Shown: positions 48,775-57,574 of the stretch, in pieces
Numbering within the stretch: position 1 is the first letter of the stretch
Layout of the letters: each line of letters opens with the position of its first letter
Assembly (NCBI GenBank): GCA_035998445.1
Contig: DASYHQ010000014.1
Coordinates: 1-64,000, forward strand
DNA length: 64,000 nucleotides
Source: Tepidisphaeraceae bacterium
GTDB taxonomy: Bacteria > Planctomycetota > Phycisphaerae > Tepidisphaerales > Tepidisphaeraceae
Direction of reading: 5' to 3'
The notes under the pieces: model-generated
Seen by the model: only the letters and a program-made list of their open reading frames with translations
Databases searched by the model: none
Told to the model about the DNA's origin: nothing
Made by a program: the position numbers and the translations under genes

Positions 48775-51066
48775 ATGGTCGTATTTTGTTGGAATTGTGG
48801 GAAGCGTTTCGATGCGCCCGAGTCACTGGTTGGCAAGCGCGTGAAGTGTCGCGCCTGCGGCGAGGTCTTCGCCGTTGTGCAGAACGCCGATCAGTCGGAC
48901 GACGCGCCGGACATGACGGCGGACGCCCTTGAGGGTCTCGCGGCCCCCGCCGCGCCGCGCGGCCTTACCGGTGCCCGCGCCGGTCGGCCAGTGCCGCAAG
49001 CGCCGGCAAACCCGTTCGACATGAGCGACGACGGCTTCGACGCCGACGACGCCAACCTGCGCGCCCCCCGCCCCAACACCCTGCCCGCCTACGCCGGCGC
49101 CGCACCGATCGATCGCTTCCTCCCGATCCTGCTCGTGCTGCTCAGCCTCGGCTGGACCTGTGCCGAGGCGATGAACGGCAATGAGATGGGGTTGATGTGG
49201 GTCTCGGGGCTGCGCCTGGGCCTCTTCTGGCTGCTGTACGCAATTGTTGTCTGGCCGCTCGTGCGCCTCGGTGGGTTGAAGGGCAACGACAAGGCCAACG
49301 TCGAACCGCCCGAGAGCAACACGTGGCGCGTCTTCGCGGCCTTTTCGTTCCCCACGGCGCTGGCGTACATCCTCTGGTCGATCAACGGTGGCATCGGCAC
49401 GTTCATCTCCGGACTGGCCGTCGGCACGGCGATCGGGCTGGCGGTGCATTTCATCCTGCAACGACTGACGCCCAACGAGGGCATCAAGGCGCTGCCCATC
49501 GTGGGCGGTTGGTACGTTGGCGCGGTGGTGGCGGGCACGATGTTCTTCATCGGTCTGAACTTCGCGACGCAGACCGTCATGACCGCTGCGGAAAACGCCC
49601 ACGAGTACGCGACCAGCCCCTTGGGTCAGTACATGCCTTGGAGCCCGCCACCCGCCCGGACCGATCCGCGGGAATTGGCCCTGCGTTCAACGCCGCCAAC
49701 TAACCCCAACTCGCGTGCCAGCACGCGCAGCACCGAGGCAGGCGTTCCCGCATCGACCGATGCACAGCCGGCCCCCGTCGCTCCGCCAGACGGCACCACC
49801 GTCGGCGGGGCTATCGCCGCGCCGGTGCCTGCGACGCAACCGGTCGCCTCGGCGAACGCGGTGCCGGTACAGAGCGATCCGCCGGTCAACGCTGAACCCA
49901 AACCGCGCGATGGCCTGTTCGGCGGCACGTCCGACGCCGACCCCATGGCCGACCTGAACGCCAGCGTCGACGCCAACACGCGCACCGTTCCCGGTGTGCC
50001 GGTCCCGCAGGTGAAGTCGCCGCTGGTGGAGTCATCGCAACCGTTGGCGGACATGGGCAACTTCGACAGCGCCCGCTTTCCGCAATTGCCGAGCCGTCAC
50101 GTCCTGGTCATGCACCACGTGGGCCTCGAGCGCGACGACCTGGAGATCTGGGACGTCGTGGACACCAAGAAGGTCGGCGACGCCACCTTCCGCAGGGAAG
50201 CAGGGATGGATCCCGGTTACGCCTTGTCGCCGTCGGGCAAGACGTTGGTTCGGCTGGCGAACTTCCCGTCGCTGTCGATGCACGTGTGGTCGGTGGACGA
50301 ACAGCGGGTGACCCGCGTGATCCCGCTCCCCCCGGTTCTCGGCACGCCGTACACGGTCGGATTCTCCGAAGACAACCTCGTCTGGATCATGTGGGAGTCG
50401 GCCGGGTTGTACGGCCTGCAGAGTTGGGACATCACCACCGGCCAGCGCTTACGGCAACTGAACCTCATCGACTACGTGGCCGGCCCGAACAACTTCGCGA
50501 TCAGCGCCGACGGCAAGACCGCGGCGTTCCTGCGCACCAACCGCAGCGAACAGGCCGAGCTGTCGCTCATGAACCTGAAGACGGGCATCGTCACCCGCCG
50601 GCTGCTGTTGGCCGGCATGAACCTGAACCCGGAGGCCAAGCCGACGGGCGTCGCGTTCTCTACTGATGGCACGAAGGTCGGGCTCGTGCTGGAGCATGGC
50701 GCGCAGGGCGTGCTGTTCGTCTGGAACGTGGCCGACGCCAAGCCCACCGGCCAATACATCCTGCCCGACCGCGAGGTGCTGCCCGCCGGCGTGCGCGGTC
50801 GGCCGGCGAACCAGTTGCAGTGGTTGCCCGACGGCGCGACCGTACTGTTCGGCGGCACGACGCTGATCGACGCCACCAGTGGCCGCATTCACGGCAATCT
50901 GGAAATGGGTAACCCCAGCGCCCAGCGCATGATCGACGCCGACACGCTTCTGCTGGCGCTGCCCGACCCCAAAGGTGCCAACCAGTTCGTCGGGAATCGC
51001 GCTGGAGCGCAGGTTCCCCTGCAAATGCACCGCGTAAAGCTGAAGCTGCCCACGAAGACGCCGTAG
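48775..51066 (+). CDS. MJ0042 zinc-ribbon membrane protein with C-terminal beta-propeller-like region
   Basis: A 763-residue protein. FCWNCGKRFDAPESLVGKRV followed by CRACGEVF is the MJ0042 zinc ribbon. About six hydrophobic segments follow (~110-260), then a Pro/Ala/Thr linker and a C-terminal region with SPSGKTLVRLANFPSLSMHV, AISADGKTAAFLR and GVAFSTDGTKVGLVL, typical of WD40/PQQ-like propeller blades. MJ0042 membrane proteins are abundant in planctomycetes; their function is unclear. GGGGAG precedes the ATG. Confidence 0.75.
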   Translation: MVVFCWNCGKRFDAPESLVGKRVKCRACGEVFAVVQNADQSDDAPDMTADALEGLAAPAAPRGLTGARAGRPVPQAPANPFDMSDDGFDADDANLRAPRPNTLPAYAGAAPIDRFLPILLVLLSLGWTCAEAMNGNEMGLMWVSGLRLGLFWLLYAIVVWPLVRLGGLKGNDKANVEPPESNTWRVFAAFSFPTALAYILWSINGGIGTFISGLAVGTAIGLAVHFILQRLTPNEGIKALPIVGGWYVGAVVAGTMFFIGLNFATQTVMTAAENAHEYATSPLGQYMPWSPPPARTDPRELALRSTPPTNPNSRASTRSTEAGVPASTDAQPAPVAPPDGTTVGGAIAAPVPATQPVASANAVPVQSDPPVNAEPKPRDGLFGGTSDADPMADLNASVDANTRTVPGVPVPQVKSPLVESSQPLADMGNFDSARFPQLPSRHVLVMHHVGLERDDLEIWDVVDTKKVGDATFRREAGMDPGYALSPSGKTLVRLANFPSLSMHVWSVDEQRVTRVIPLPPVLGTPYTVGFSEDNLVWIMWESAGLYGLQSWDITTGQRLRQLNLIDYVAGPNNFAISADGKTAAFLRTNRSEQAELSLMNLKTGIVTRRLLLAGMNLNPEAKPTGVAFSTDGTKVGLVLEHGAQGVLFVWNVADAKPTGQYILPDREVLPAGVRGRPANQLQWLPDGATVLFGGTTLIDATSGRIHGNLEMGNPSAQRMIDADTLLLALPDPKGANQFVGNRAGAQVPLQMHRVKLKLPTKTP

Positions 51067-51215
51067 TCGAGTATTGGCAGAAGCGGTTGCAAGGATCCTG
51101 CTTTTTCGCCGCAGCAGCGCAGTTCCGCGATTGTCCGTCAAGCAGGACCGCAGAGCTACGCTCCTGCGGCGTAAACGGGGCTCGAAAGAACCGTTTCTGA
51201 ACCTACCTCCTTGTT

Positions 51216-51593
51216 ATGCAAACCGTCCGCTTCGCCATCCTGCACCACACCGGCGTCGTGGAGCCGCACTACGACATCCTGATCGAAGCCACGCCCGGCA
51301 GTGCCGCCCTGCGCACCTGGCGGTCAACCGCTTGGCCGCTCGTGAAGCCGACCGACCTCGTCCCCCTGCCCGACCATCGCAGCGCCTACCTGACTCACGA
51401 AGGCCCAGTCAGCGGCAACCGCGGCCACGTGACCCGCGTCGCCGGTGGCGAATGCGTCGTCACCATGTCCGATGAATCCCAACTGCTCGTTCGCCTGCCC
51501 GACGGCAGCGCGATCAACCTGATCCAGATCGAACCGACCCACTGGAAGGGCCTTCCGCTGCCTGCAACACCGTCCGCGAGCGCTCGAAGTTGA
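51216..51593 (+). CDS. LigD 3'-phosphoesterase-like domain protein
   Basis: A 125-residue protein. FAILHHTG...PHYDILIEATPGSAALRTW and DHRSAYLTHEGPVSGNRGHV fit the pattern of LigD 3'-phosphoesterase-type domains in stand-alone form, with H/D residues that can bind a metal. Such proteins are annotated as 'DNA polymerase ligase N-terminal domain'. A role in trimming 3' ends during end joining is known for LigD; it is not shown for stand-alone versions. Confidence 0.6.
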   Translation: MQTVRFAILHHTGVVEPHYDILIEATPGSAALRTWRSTAWPLVKPTDLVPLPDHRSAYLTHEGPVSGNRGHVTRVAGGECVVTMSDESQLLVRLPDGSAINLIQIEPTHWKGLPLPATPSASARS

Positions 51594-51648
51594 GACGTGG
51601 GAACGCGCACGGTCATGCTGCGGCGTTCGCGTACACAGAGGAAAGGAA

Positions 51649-51670
51649 ACTGGCCGCTGAAGCGGCGAGT
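51649..51670. repeat. Short palindrome, family 5 (second copy at 54675-54696)
   Basis: ACTGGCCGCT, GA, AGCGGCGAGT. The copy at 54675-54696, beyond rnr, is perfect (ACTGGCCGCT, TC, AGCGGCCAGT). The two copies flank the tRNA-Ser/rnr region. Confidence 0.6.
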
Positions 51671-51699
51671 CCGGCCGGCAGGATGCGCGACCATTCGGT

Positions 51700-51729
51700 T
51701 TGCGGGCGACCGGGCTAACGGGCTATACT
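51700..51729 (+). promoter_or_regulatory. Promoter of tRNA-Ser
   Basis: TTGCGG, an 18-base spacer and TATACT; transcription would start a few bases before the tRNA. Confidence 0.6.
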
Positions 51730-51744
51730 CAAGCCCCGCTCCCC

Positions 51745-51832
51745 GGAGGAGTGGCAGAGTGGTCGATTGCGCCAGTCTTGAAAACTGGTGGGCCTGAATA
51801 AGGTCCCCTGGGTTCGAATCCCAGCTCCTCCG
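51745..51832 (+). tRNA. tRNA-Ser (UGA)
   Basis: 88 nt. Acceptor GGAGGAG pairs with CTCCTCC, discriminator G. The anticodon stem CCAGT/ACTGG closes loop CTTGAAA (UGA). A long variable arm (GGGCCTGAATAAGGTCCC) and T-loop GGGTTCGAATCCC identify a class II serine tRNA. CCA is not encoded. Confidence 0.95.
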
Positions 51833-51873
51833 TTATCGCATTCGCTGATTCCCGGACGCACACTTCGGAAAAC

Positions 51874-51914
51874 AAAAAGGCCGCCTTGGCAGTGACGCCA
51901 AGGCGGCCTCTTTT
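51874..51914. terminator. Bidirectional intrinsic terminator between tRNA-Ser and rnr
   Basis: Arms AGGCCGCCTTGGC and GCCAAGGCGGCCT, 6-base loop, with an A-run before and a T-run after, so it can serve both converging genes. Confidence 0.9.
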
Positions 51915-51981
51915 GTACTCGTAATCGCTGCTCGCTATGGGCGAACAGGAACGGCCGAGGTAACTGAGTGCCTCACTGGTT

Positions 51982-54600
51982 TTAGCCGCGACCACCGCGA
52001 CGTTTGCCGCGTTGGTTGCGATTTTCACCGCCGCCACCGCCACTGCTCTTGGGCTCGGCCTTGCCACCGCCACCACTACGACGGTTGCCACCGCCGCTGG
52101 AACTGCCGGCACTACCCGAGCGCCCGCCGCCCGAGCGTTCTCCGCTGGACGGTCCACCACCACTCGGTCGTCCACCACCCCCGCCCGAGCGACTACCGCC
52201 ACCACCGGAACGACCGCCACCCGATCGTCCACCGCCGCCGCCACTTGGGTGGCCACCGCCACCGCCACCGCCACCGCCTGAGCGTCCACCACCCCCGCCC
52301 GATCGACCGCCACCACTGCCACCACGCCCACCGCCACCGCGGGCGTTGCCGCCCTTCCTGCCGGGTTTAGCTTGGGGAACGGATTCCTGGTGGCCGCTCT
52401 TGGCGATCACCTTGGTGATCTGCAGGTCCAGTTCGCGGCGGGCGACGTCGACGCGGGCGATGCGCGCGATGCACGTGTCGCCGATGCCGATCTTCTTGCC
52501 CGTGCGTTGGCCGCGGATGAAGCCGCCGCGCTCATCGACGTCCCACCAGTCGTCCATCAGGTTTTCGTAGCGGATCAACCCGTCGATCAGGTACTTGCGC
52601 AGCTGGACGAAGATGCCGAAGTTGGTGATGCCGGTGATGACGCCGTCGAACTCCTCGCCGATGTGCTTCGTCATCAGTTCAAGCACCTTCACCTGCCGCA
52701 GCTCGCGCTCGGCGGCCTCGGCCTGGCGTTCGGTGAAGCTGATGTGCTTGCCCAGGTCGACGAGGTCGCCGAACGAGGGGGCGTCCTTCATCACGATCTT
52801 CTTCTTGCGCGTGCCCTTGGCCGTGTTGCGGTTGGCGAAGTACAGGTCGAGCAGGCGGTGGATCGTCAGGTCGGCGTAGCGACGGATCGGGCTGGTGAAG
52901 TGCCCGTACTGCTCGCTGGCCAGCGCGAAGTGACCGATCGGCTTCGGTGAATATTCGGCCCGCGTGAGGCTCTTCAGGATCGCGAGGTTGATCGCGAACC
53001 CTTCCGGGCGGCCCTTCACCTGTTCCAGCAGGTTCTGGATCGCCTTGCGATCGAGTTCCTTGGGCAGCTTGAAGCCGGCCACCTGCACGAACTGGCGCAA
53101 ACGGTCGTTGTTCTGCATTTCCGGTGCCGGGTGCGTGCGGCGCAGGAACGGCACGCCGAGCGAGTTCAGCAATCTCGCGACGGCCTCGTTGGCCTCGACC
53201 ATGAACATCTCGATCAGCGTGTGCGTGAAGGCGTCGTCCTCCTCCACCGCGTCGATGACCTTGCCGTCCTCGTCCAGCACCAGGTTGATGTCGGGCAGGT
53301 CCAGCACGATCTGCCCCTGCGCCCGGCGGCGGGCCTGCAGACGTTTGGCCAGGTCGTTCATGTCGTGGACGAGATCGATCACCGCATCGTCGTAGTCGCT
53401 GAGCTTACGGTCGCCGTCCGGGTGCGGGATGACGGCCTTCTGGTCGATGATCGCCTGCGCCTCGATGTACCGTAGGCGCAGGTTCGAGTGGATGATCGTG
53501 TTGGCGAACTTCGTGCGGATCGGCTTGGCGTTTTCGTCGTAGGTGATGAACGCGCTCTTGCACAGGCGCGGCACGCCCTCCTGCAGGCTGCAAACACCGT
53601 TGGACAGAATCTCGGGCAGCATCGGGATGACGTGGCCGGGAAAGTAACAGCTGTTGCCACGCTTGCGGGCTTCCTCGTCCAGCGCGGTGCCGATCGGCAC
53701 GAAGTGCGAGACGTCGGCGATGTGAACGCCCAGCTCCCAGTTGCCGTCGGGCAGCTGGCGAAGGCTGATCGCGTCGTCGTAGTCCTTGGCATCCGGCGGG
53801 TCGATCGTGCAGACGATCTGGTCGGTGATGTCCAGCCGATGCTCGCGTTCTGAATCGGGGTCAAACGTGTCGAGCGCCTCGCGCGCCTGGGCCTTCACCT
53901 CGTCGGGGAAGTCGCCGGGCAGGTTGTATTGGACGATGACGCTCTTAAGGTCCACGTCCTTCTCGCCCGCCTCGCCGAGCACGTCGGTGATGACGCCCTG
54001 GGCGGGCGCGTTCTGGTCGGGATAAGTGGTGAGCTCGACGACGACCTTCGTGCCCACGCGAATGTGCCGGCTGGCGGCGTCGGGGGTCAGGATGGGCTCG
54101 GTGATCATGTTCCCGTCCGGGAAGACGACCCACGTGGTCCCCTGCTTTTGCAGCGAGCCGACGAACTTCTTCTGCGTGCGGGTGACGATCTCGGAGATGC
54201 GCCCGCTGAAGATCGCCTTACCGTCGCGGTTGCCCCGGCTGGTGATCGTGGCGCGCACGACGTCGCCGGTGATCGCGCCACCGTTGCTGCCCTCGGGGAT
54301 GAACAGGTCTTCATGGCCCGACGGGTCGGTCGGCACGACGAAGCCGAACCCGCGCTTGTTGTGGCGGTACGACCCGGTGACCTCGTTGACGCTCGTGGTC
54401 TGCATCGGCAGCAGGATCGAGCCGCGCACGCCCTTCACCACGCGTCCCATGTGCATCAGCTCACGCAGCGCTTCCCGGAACGCGGGCATCTGGTCTTTGT
54501 CGCTGACGTTCATCGCCTTGGCGAGGCTGCGCTCGGCCTGGGGCTTGTAACCCTGGGTGCCAAGCTTGGCGAGAATTTCGGATTTCAGTTGTTCGGACAT
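51982..54600 (-). CDS. rnr: Ribonuclease R with Gly/Ser/Arg-rich tail
   Basis: An 872-residue protein. An N-terminal winged helix and cold-shock domains are followed by the RNB nuclease domain with DPPDAKDYDDAISLRQLPDG, in which the Asp residues bind catalytic Mg2+, and an S1 domain near the end (GEEFDGVITGITNFGIFVQL). The last ~130 residues are almost only Gly, Ser, Arg and Lys (RSGGGGG, GGRGGSGGGRS). The enzyme degrades structured RNA 3' to 5'. The tail is longer and more repetitive than the usual basic end of RNase R. Confidence 0.95.
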   Translation of the reverse strand: MSEQLKSEILAKLGTQGYKPQAERSLAKAMNVSDKDQMPAFREALRELMHMGRVVKGVRGSILLPMQTTSVNEVTGSYRHNKRGFGFVVPTDPSGHEDLFIPEGSNGGAITGDVVRATITSRGNRDGKAIFSGRISEIVTRTQKKFVGSLQKQGTTWVVFPDGNMITEPILTPDAASRHIRVGTKVVVELTTYPDQNAPAQGVITDVLGEAGEKDVDLKSVIVQYNLPGDFPDEVKAQAREALDTFDPDSEREHRLDITDQIVCTIDPPDAKDYDDAISLRQLPDGNWELGVHIADVSHFVPIGTALDEEARKRGNSCYFPGHVIPMLPEILSNGVCSLQEGVPRLCKSAFITYDENAKPIRTKFANTIIHSNLRLRYIEAQAIIDQKAVIPHPDGDRKLSDYDDAVIDLVHDMNDLAKRLQARRRAQGQIVLDLPDINLVLDEDGKVIDAVEEDDAFTHTLIEMFMVEANEAVARLLNSLGVPFLRRTHPAPEMQNNDRLRQFVQVAGFKLPKELDRKAIQNLLEQVKGRPEGFAINLAILKSLTRAEYSPKPIGHFALASEQYGHFTSPIRRYADLTIHRLLDLYFANRNTAKGTRKKKIVMKDAPSFGDLVDLGKHISFTERQAEAAERELRQVKVLELMTKHIGEEFDGVITGITNFGIFVQLRKYLIDGLIRYENLMDDWWDVDERGGFIRGQRTGKKIGIGDTCIARIARVDVARRELDLQITKVIAKSGHQESVPQAKPGRKGGNARGGGGRGGSGGGRSGGGGGRSGGGGGGGGGHPSGGGGGRSGGGRSGGGGSRSGGGGGRPSGGGPSSGERSGGGRSGSAGSSSGGGNRRSGGGGKAEPKSSGGGGGENRNQRGKRRGGRG

Positions 54601-54992
54601 GGTTGTGTTAATTCGAATGCTTTCGATTGTGTGGCGTCATCGTGCGCCCTGGGCCCCATCCCTTACGTCACCGGACTGGCCGCTTCAGCGGCCAGTATTC
54701 TCGAAGGTCCGGGCGATTCTGTCACGCCACATGGTTCCGGTAAACGCTTTAAAATGCGGATGAATCGGCAATCGGTGGGTCGGGACGAAAACCCACGTGC
54801 GAGAATCGACGGCAGAGCAAGCGGGTGTGACGAACGCGCGTAACTGGCTCCAATTCCTCCCCGATGATATGCCAGCCACGCCACAAAGCCAAGCGGCGTG
54901 CCCACGCGCAGGCGCGCCGCGAGCGTCGGACGCCAGTCCAAGGCACGGCAGATCGCCTGCTGGGGAAACGTTTTCGGATGAGCTGGCGATAA
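54601..54992. other. Intergenic region, no gene seen
   Basis: 392 bp between rnr and the PEP-CTERM gene. It contains the perfect palindrome copy at 54675-54696 (family 5). Open frames are short and Arg/Pro-rich. Confidence 0.5.
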
Positions 54993-55769
54993 TCAAAGCG
55001 CCCGTCGGCGACGCCCGCCGAGCAGCGCGACCGCCGACAGGCCGATGATCGCAAGCGCCGTCGGCTCGGGCACGAGCGTGCCTATCTGGACCGCAAAGTT
55101 GTCGAAGTACGCGTCACCGAAGCTGGTCGAGTAGCCGTTGCCGCGCGCGCCGAACGAGACGAGCAGGCTGTCGGCGTTCCAATCGCCTTTCACGACATCG
55201 TCGAGAATCGCTACTTCCGTTGGGTTCCCATTGACGAAGGTGCCGAAGATCAACGCGTCGTTCGCCGCGACATACACGACGGCGAACTGGCCCGTGTTAG
55301 GCAGGGTGAGATCAAAGCCGCGGGGCGTGGGATCATCATTCGTACGACTGACGACGACGGTCGAGGTCGTCCCGAGGCCACTATAGCCGTAACCGATTGC
55401 CGCCGAATTGAACCCCGTCTCGTCGGTTCCGACACCGAACACCAACCCAAGCCCGCCACCGGGGGTGTCCAGCGTCGCCGCGGTGAAGATGTAGTCGATC
55501 GTGATCGCGAAGTCGGTCGCCGTCGACAGGCGGAAGCCTTGGGGACCGTCGCTGAGGTAGATCGCGTCGAAGTTCGGGCTATCCGGCGCGTTCGCCAGCA
55601 CGTTCAACCGTCCGGAAGTTTCTGATACTGCTAGCGACGGGTCGTCGGCCACTTCAGACCACTGCGGCCCACGCACGTTGTCGTCAAAGTTATCGACGTA
55701 AACGGCCGCCTGTGCCGCGCAGGGTACGAGAGAAAACGCAACGGCCGCGATGGTCAGGACGATCTTCAA
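54993..55769 (-). CDS. PEP-CTERM sorting-domain protein
   Basis: A 258-residue secreted protein. TTG start with GGAGAG upstream, followed by signal IVLTIAAVAFSLVPCAAQAA. The body is beta-rich (VYVDNFDDNVRGPQWSEVAD, FAITIDYIFTA, GLGLVFGVG), like a concanavalin-type lectin domain. The C-terminus VPEPTALAIIGLSAVALLGG followed by RRRR is a PEP-CTERM tail, cut by exosortase and used to anchor proteins in the envelope or exopolysaccharide layer. Confidence 0.85.
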   Translation of the reverse strand: MKIVLTIAAVAFSLVPCAAQAAVYVDNFDDNVRGPQWSEVADDPSLAVSETSGRLNVLANAPDSPNFDAIYLSDGPQGFRLSTATDFAITIDYIFTAATLDTPGGGLGLVFGVGTDETGFNSAAIGYGYSGLGTTSTVVVSRTNDDPTPRGFDLTLPNTGQFAVVYVAANDALIFGTFVNGNPTEVAILDDVVKGDWNADSLLVSFGARGNGYSTSFGDAYFDNFAVQIGTLVPEPTALAIIGLSAVALLGGRRRRAL

Positions 55770-55943
55770 GCGGGCTCTCCAGTTAAGTGGTCATAGATGT
55801 ACCGGGTTCCGGCGACGAAGCAAGTTAAGATTTGCCGCGACGCCTGTGGCGGTGCCGTGCGACGTGCAGGGGCAGGCGAACTGCGCCTTTGGTGTGGGTG
55901 GTAACGAGTGAGATGGGTTGTGACCAGCAGCCGGCCAACGGAC

Positions 55944-56014
55944 GTGGCACGGGTTTTCAACCCGTGTCCTGCATAGGGTGAATGCCAAAAACACGGGTTG
56001 AAAACCCGTACCAC
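55944..56014. repeat. Palindromic element, family 6
   Basis: Arms GTGGCACGGGTTTTCAACCC and GGGTTGAAAACCCGTACCAC (one mismatch). It lies in the 326-bp gap between the PEP-CTERM and NIL-domain genes; the rest of that gap shows nothing else. Confidence 0.8.
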
Positions 56015-56095
56015 AGTTCGACAGCAGTGCACGTCGCTTGTTTGAAACAGCTTCTAAGCCACGAAAGGCGTTAGGACCGCCGCGACAGATCTCAC

Positions 56096-56347
56096 TCACC
56101 CCTCGACCACGCTCTTCTCGATCGGTTCGACGGTGACGCCGCGCGAGCGCAGGAAGGCGATGGCGTCGGTGACGTCCTGCTCGTCGCCGGTCAGCAGGAC
56201 GGCCATGATGCCGATCTCGTTCTGCACGCTGGCCTGCCTTATGTCAAACGACACGTCGGGGAACTTGCGGCTCATCTCCCAGATGATCGGCTGCTCGACC
56301 TGCTTCCGCGACGGGAACGTGAACCAGCAGCGTTTGGCGGTGTTCAT
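56096..56347 (-). CDS. NIL-domain protein
   Basis: An 83-residue protein from the ATG at 56347 (an ATG at 56359 is possible, with a G-run upstream). FTFPSRKQVEQPIIWEMSRK, ASVQNEIGIMAVLLTGDEQD and LRSRGVTVEPI match the NIL domain found at the end of methionine ABC-transporter ATPases and in NIL-ferredoxins linked to homocysteine synthesis. The stand-alone form is about the length of one domain. Not adjacent to, but in the same region as, the riboswitch-controlled methionine-type genes. Confidence 0.75.
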   Translation of the reverse strand: MNTAKRCWFTFPSRKQVEQPIIWEMSRKFPDVSFDIRQASVQNEIGIMAVLLTGDEQDVTDAIAFLRSRGVTVEPIEKSVVEG

Positions 56348-56408
56348 ACGGCCGATCATAGATCGCCCCCCCGCGGGGTCAATCGATCGCCCCGCCTCGC
56401 CCCCGTTC

Positions 56409-57548
56409 TTACGGCAGCTGGACCGGCTCCCATTCACAGCAGATCAGCAGCCGGATCGTGAAGACCATGACCACCGCCCGCTTGCCATCCAACGCCCCCT
56501 TGCCCGCCAGCGACCTGAGGATGTTCGGTGCTTTGCCACCGTAGATGGCCGACGACTCCACCTTCAAGCCCAGTTCATTCATGATGAGTTGGGAGATTGA
56601 CGCGCCCTCCTCCACGAACTGCGCCGCGAAGCTGTCGCCGATGACGAGGACGGGGGCCTCATTGCCCGGCAAAAGCGGCGCGTCGGCATCGATCAACTGA
56701 AGGTGGCGTTCCTGAACGGTACCCGCAGCGGGGTCGCCATCGATGACGTAGTGCGCCAGATCACCCGTTCGCCGGTGCGGCACCCACCGCGTCGCAAACG
56801 TGTCGGCCGGCGGCAGGTTCGGGTCGGCCGTCTGCAGTTCAGAGGCGATCCGGCTCGCCGCGAGACGCATGGCCGCCTGCGACCAGTGCGTCTCCTGGGC
56901 AAAGTAGACGGGCTCGGTCGCCTTCAGTTGCCAGAGCGCATCGGTGAGGTCCAGCACGTTCACCCCACCGTCCCGCAGCGACTGAATCCAGCGCCCGTGG
57001 TCGACGTTCAGGTTCGGCCCCTTCGCGAGGTCGTACGCCGGGTCGACCATTTCCGGATAGATTGACGCCTTTGCCGGCACGGGCACGATTAGCAGTTGAA
57101 TGCCGCGCGCGCGCAACTGGCGCGACAGGTCCGCCATGGCGTCGGCGGCCCGAATGCCGCGATCGAGCCGCGCGTTCAGAAAGCCCGCCGACCGCGTGAC
57201 GTGATAGTCGACACCGTTAAAGACAAAGTTGCCGACGCCCTCCCGCGTCTCCGGACTCTCGACGCGCAACTGCTTGACCGGTACCCCGTTCACCAGCGCC
57301 CGCGCCGCCACCGCCGGCAGGAAGCGCACGTTCGTGTCTTCCTCAAGCGCCCGTGGGACGCGCGCGATCGGTTCGTCGCGCCACATGCCGCGCCATCGCG
57401 CGGCATCGGCCTGGTCTACGCCGTACAGCAGATGAAACGTCCCGGGCACGAACAGCAACGGTAGCAGGCAACCGACCATGACGACGGGCAACCATCGCAT
57501 CGCACGGCGGCGGGCGTGCTTCGAGCTAGCTGGTGAGATGCTTCGCAT
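56409..57548 (-). CDS. AlgJ/AlgX-like SGNH-hydrolase protein of polysaccharide O-acetylation
   Basis: A 379-residue protein. A membrane segment near the N-terminus (MRWLPVVMVGCLLPLLFVPG) precedes a SGNH-type domain: VLVIGDSFAAQF carries the nucleophile Ser (G-D-S), and QETHWSQAAMRLAASRI matches the T-H-W-S motif. The family acetylates exopolysaccharides such as alginate in the periplasm. It is 26 bp downstream of the MBOAT gene and evidently works with it. Confidence 0.8.
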   Translation of the reverse strand: MRSISPASSKHARRRAMRWLPVVMVGCLLPLLFVPGTFHLLYGVDQADAARWRGMWRDEPIARVPRALEEDTNVRFLPAVAARALVNGVPVKQLRVESPETREGVGNFVFNGVDYHVTRSAGFLNARLDRGIRAADAMADLSRQLRARGIQLLIVPVPAKASIYPEMVDPAYDLAKGPNLNVDHGRWIQSLRDGGVNVLDLTDALWQLKATEPVYFAQETHWSQAAMRLAASRIASELQTADPNLPPADTFATRWVPHRRTGDLAHYVIDGDPAAGTVQERHLQLIDADAPLLPGNEAPVLVIGDSFAAQFVEEGASISQLIMNELGLKVESSAIYGGKAPNILRSLAGKGALDGKRAVVMVFTIRLLICCEWEPVQLP

Positions 57549-57574
57549 GATGGTGTTCGGCCCCCGAGATGACC

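Noticed and set aside
54663-54941. 92-codon minus-strand frame after rnr
   Set aside because: It crosses the family 5 palindrome, has no ribosome-binding site and an unnatural composition.
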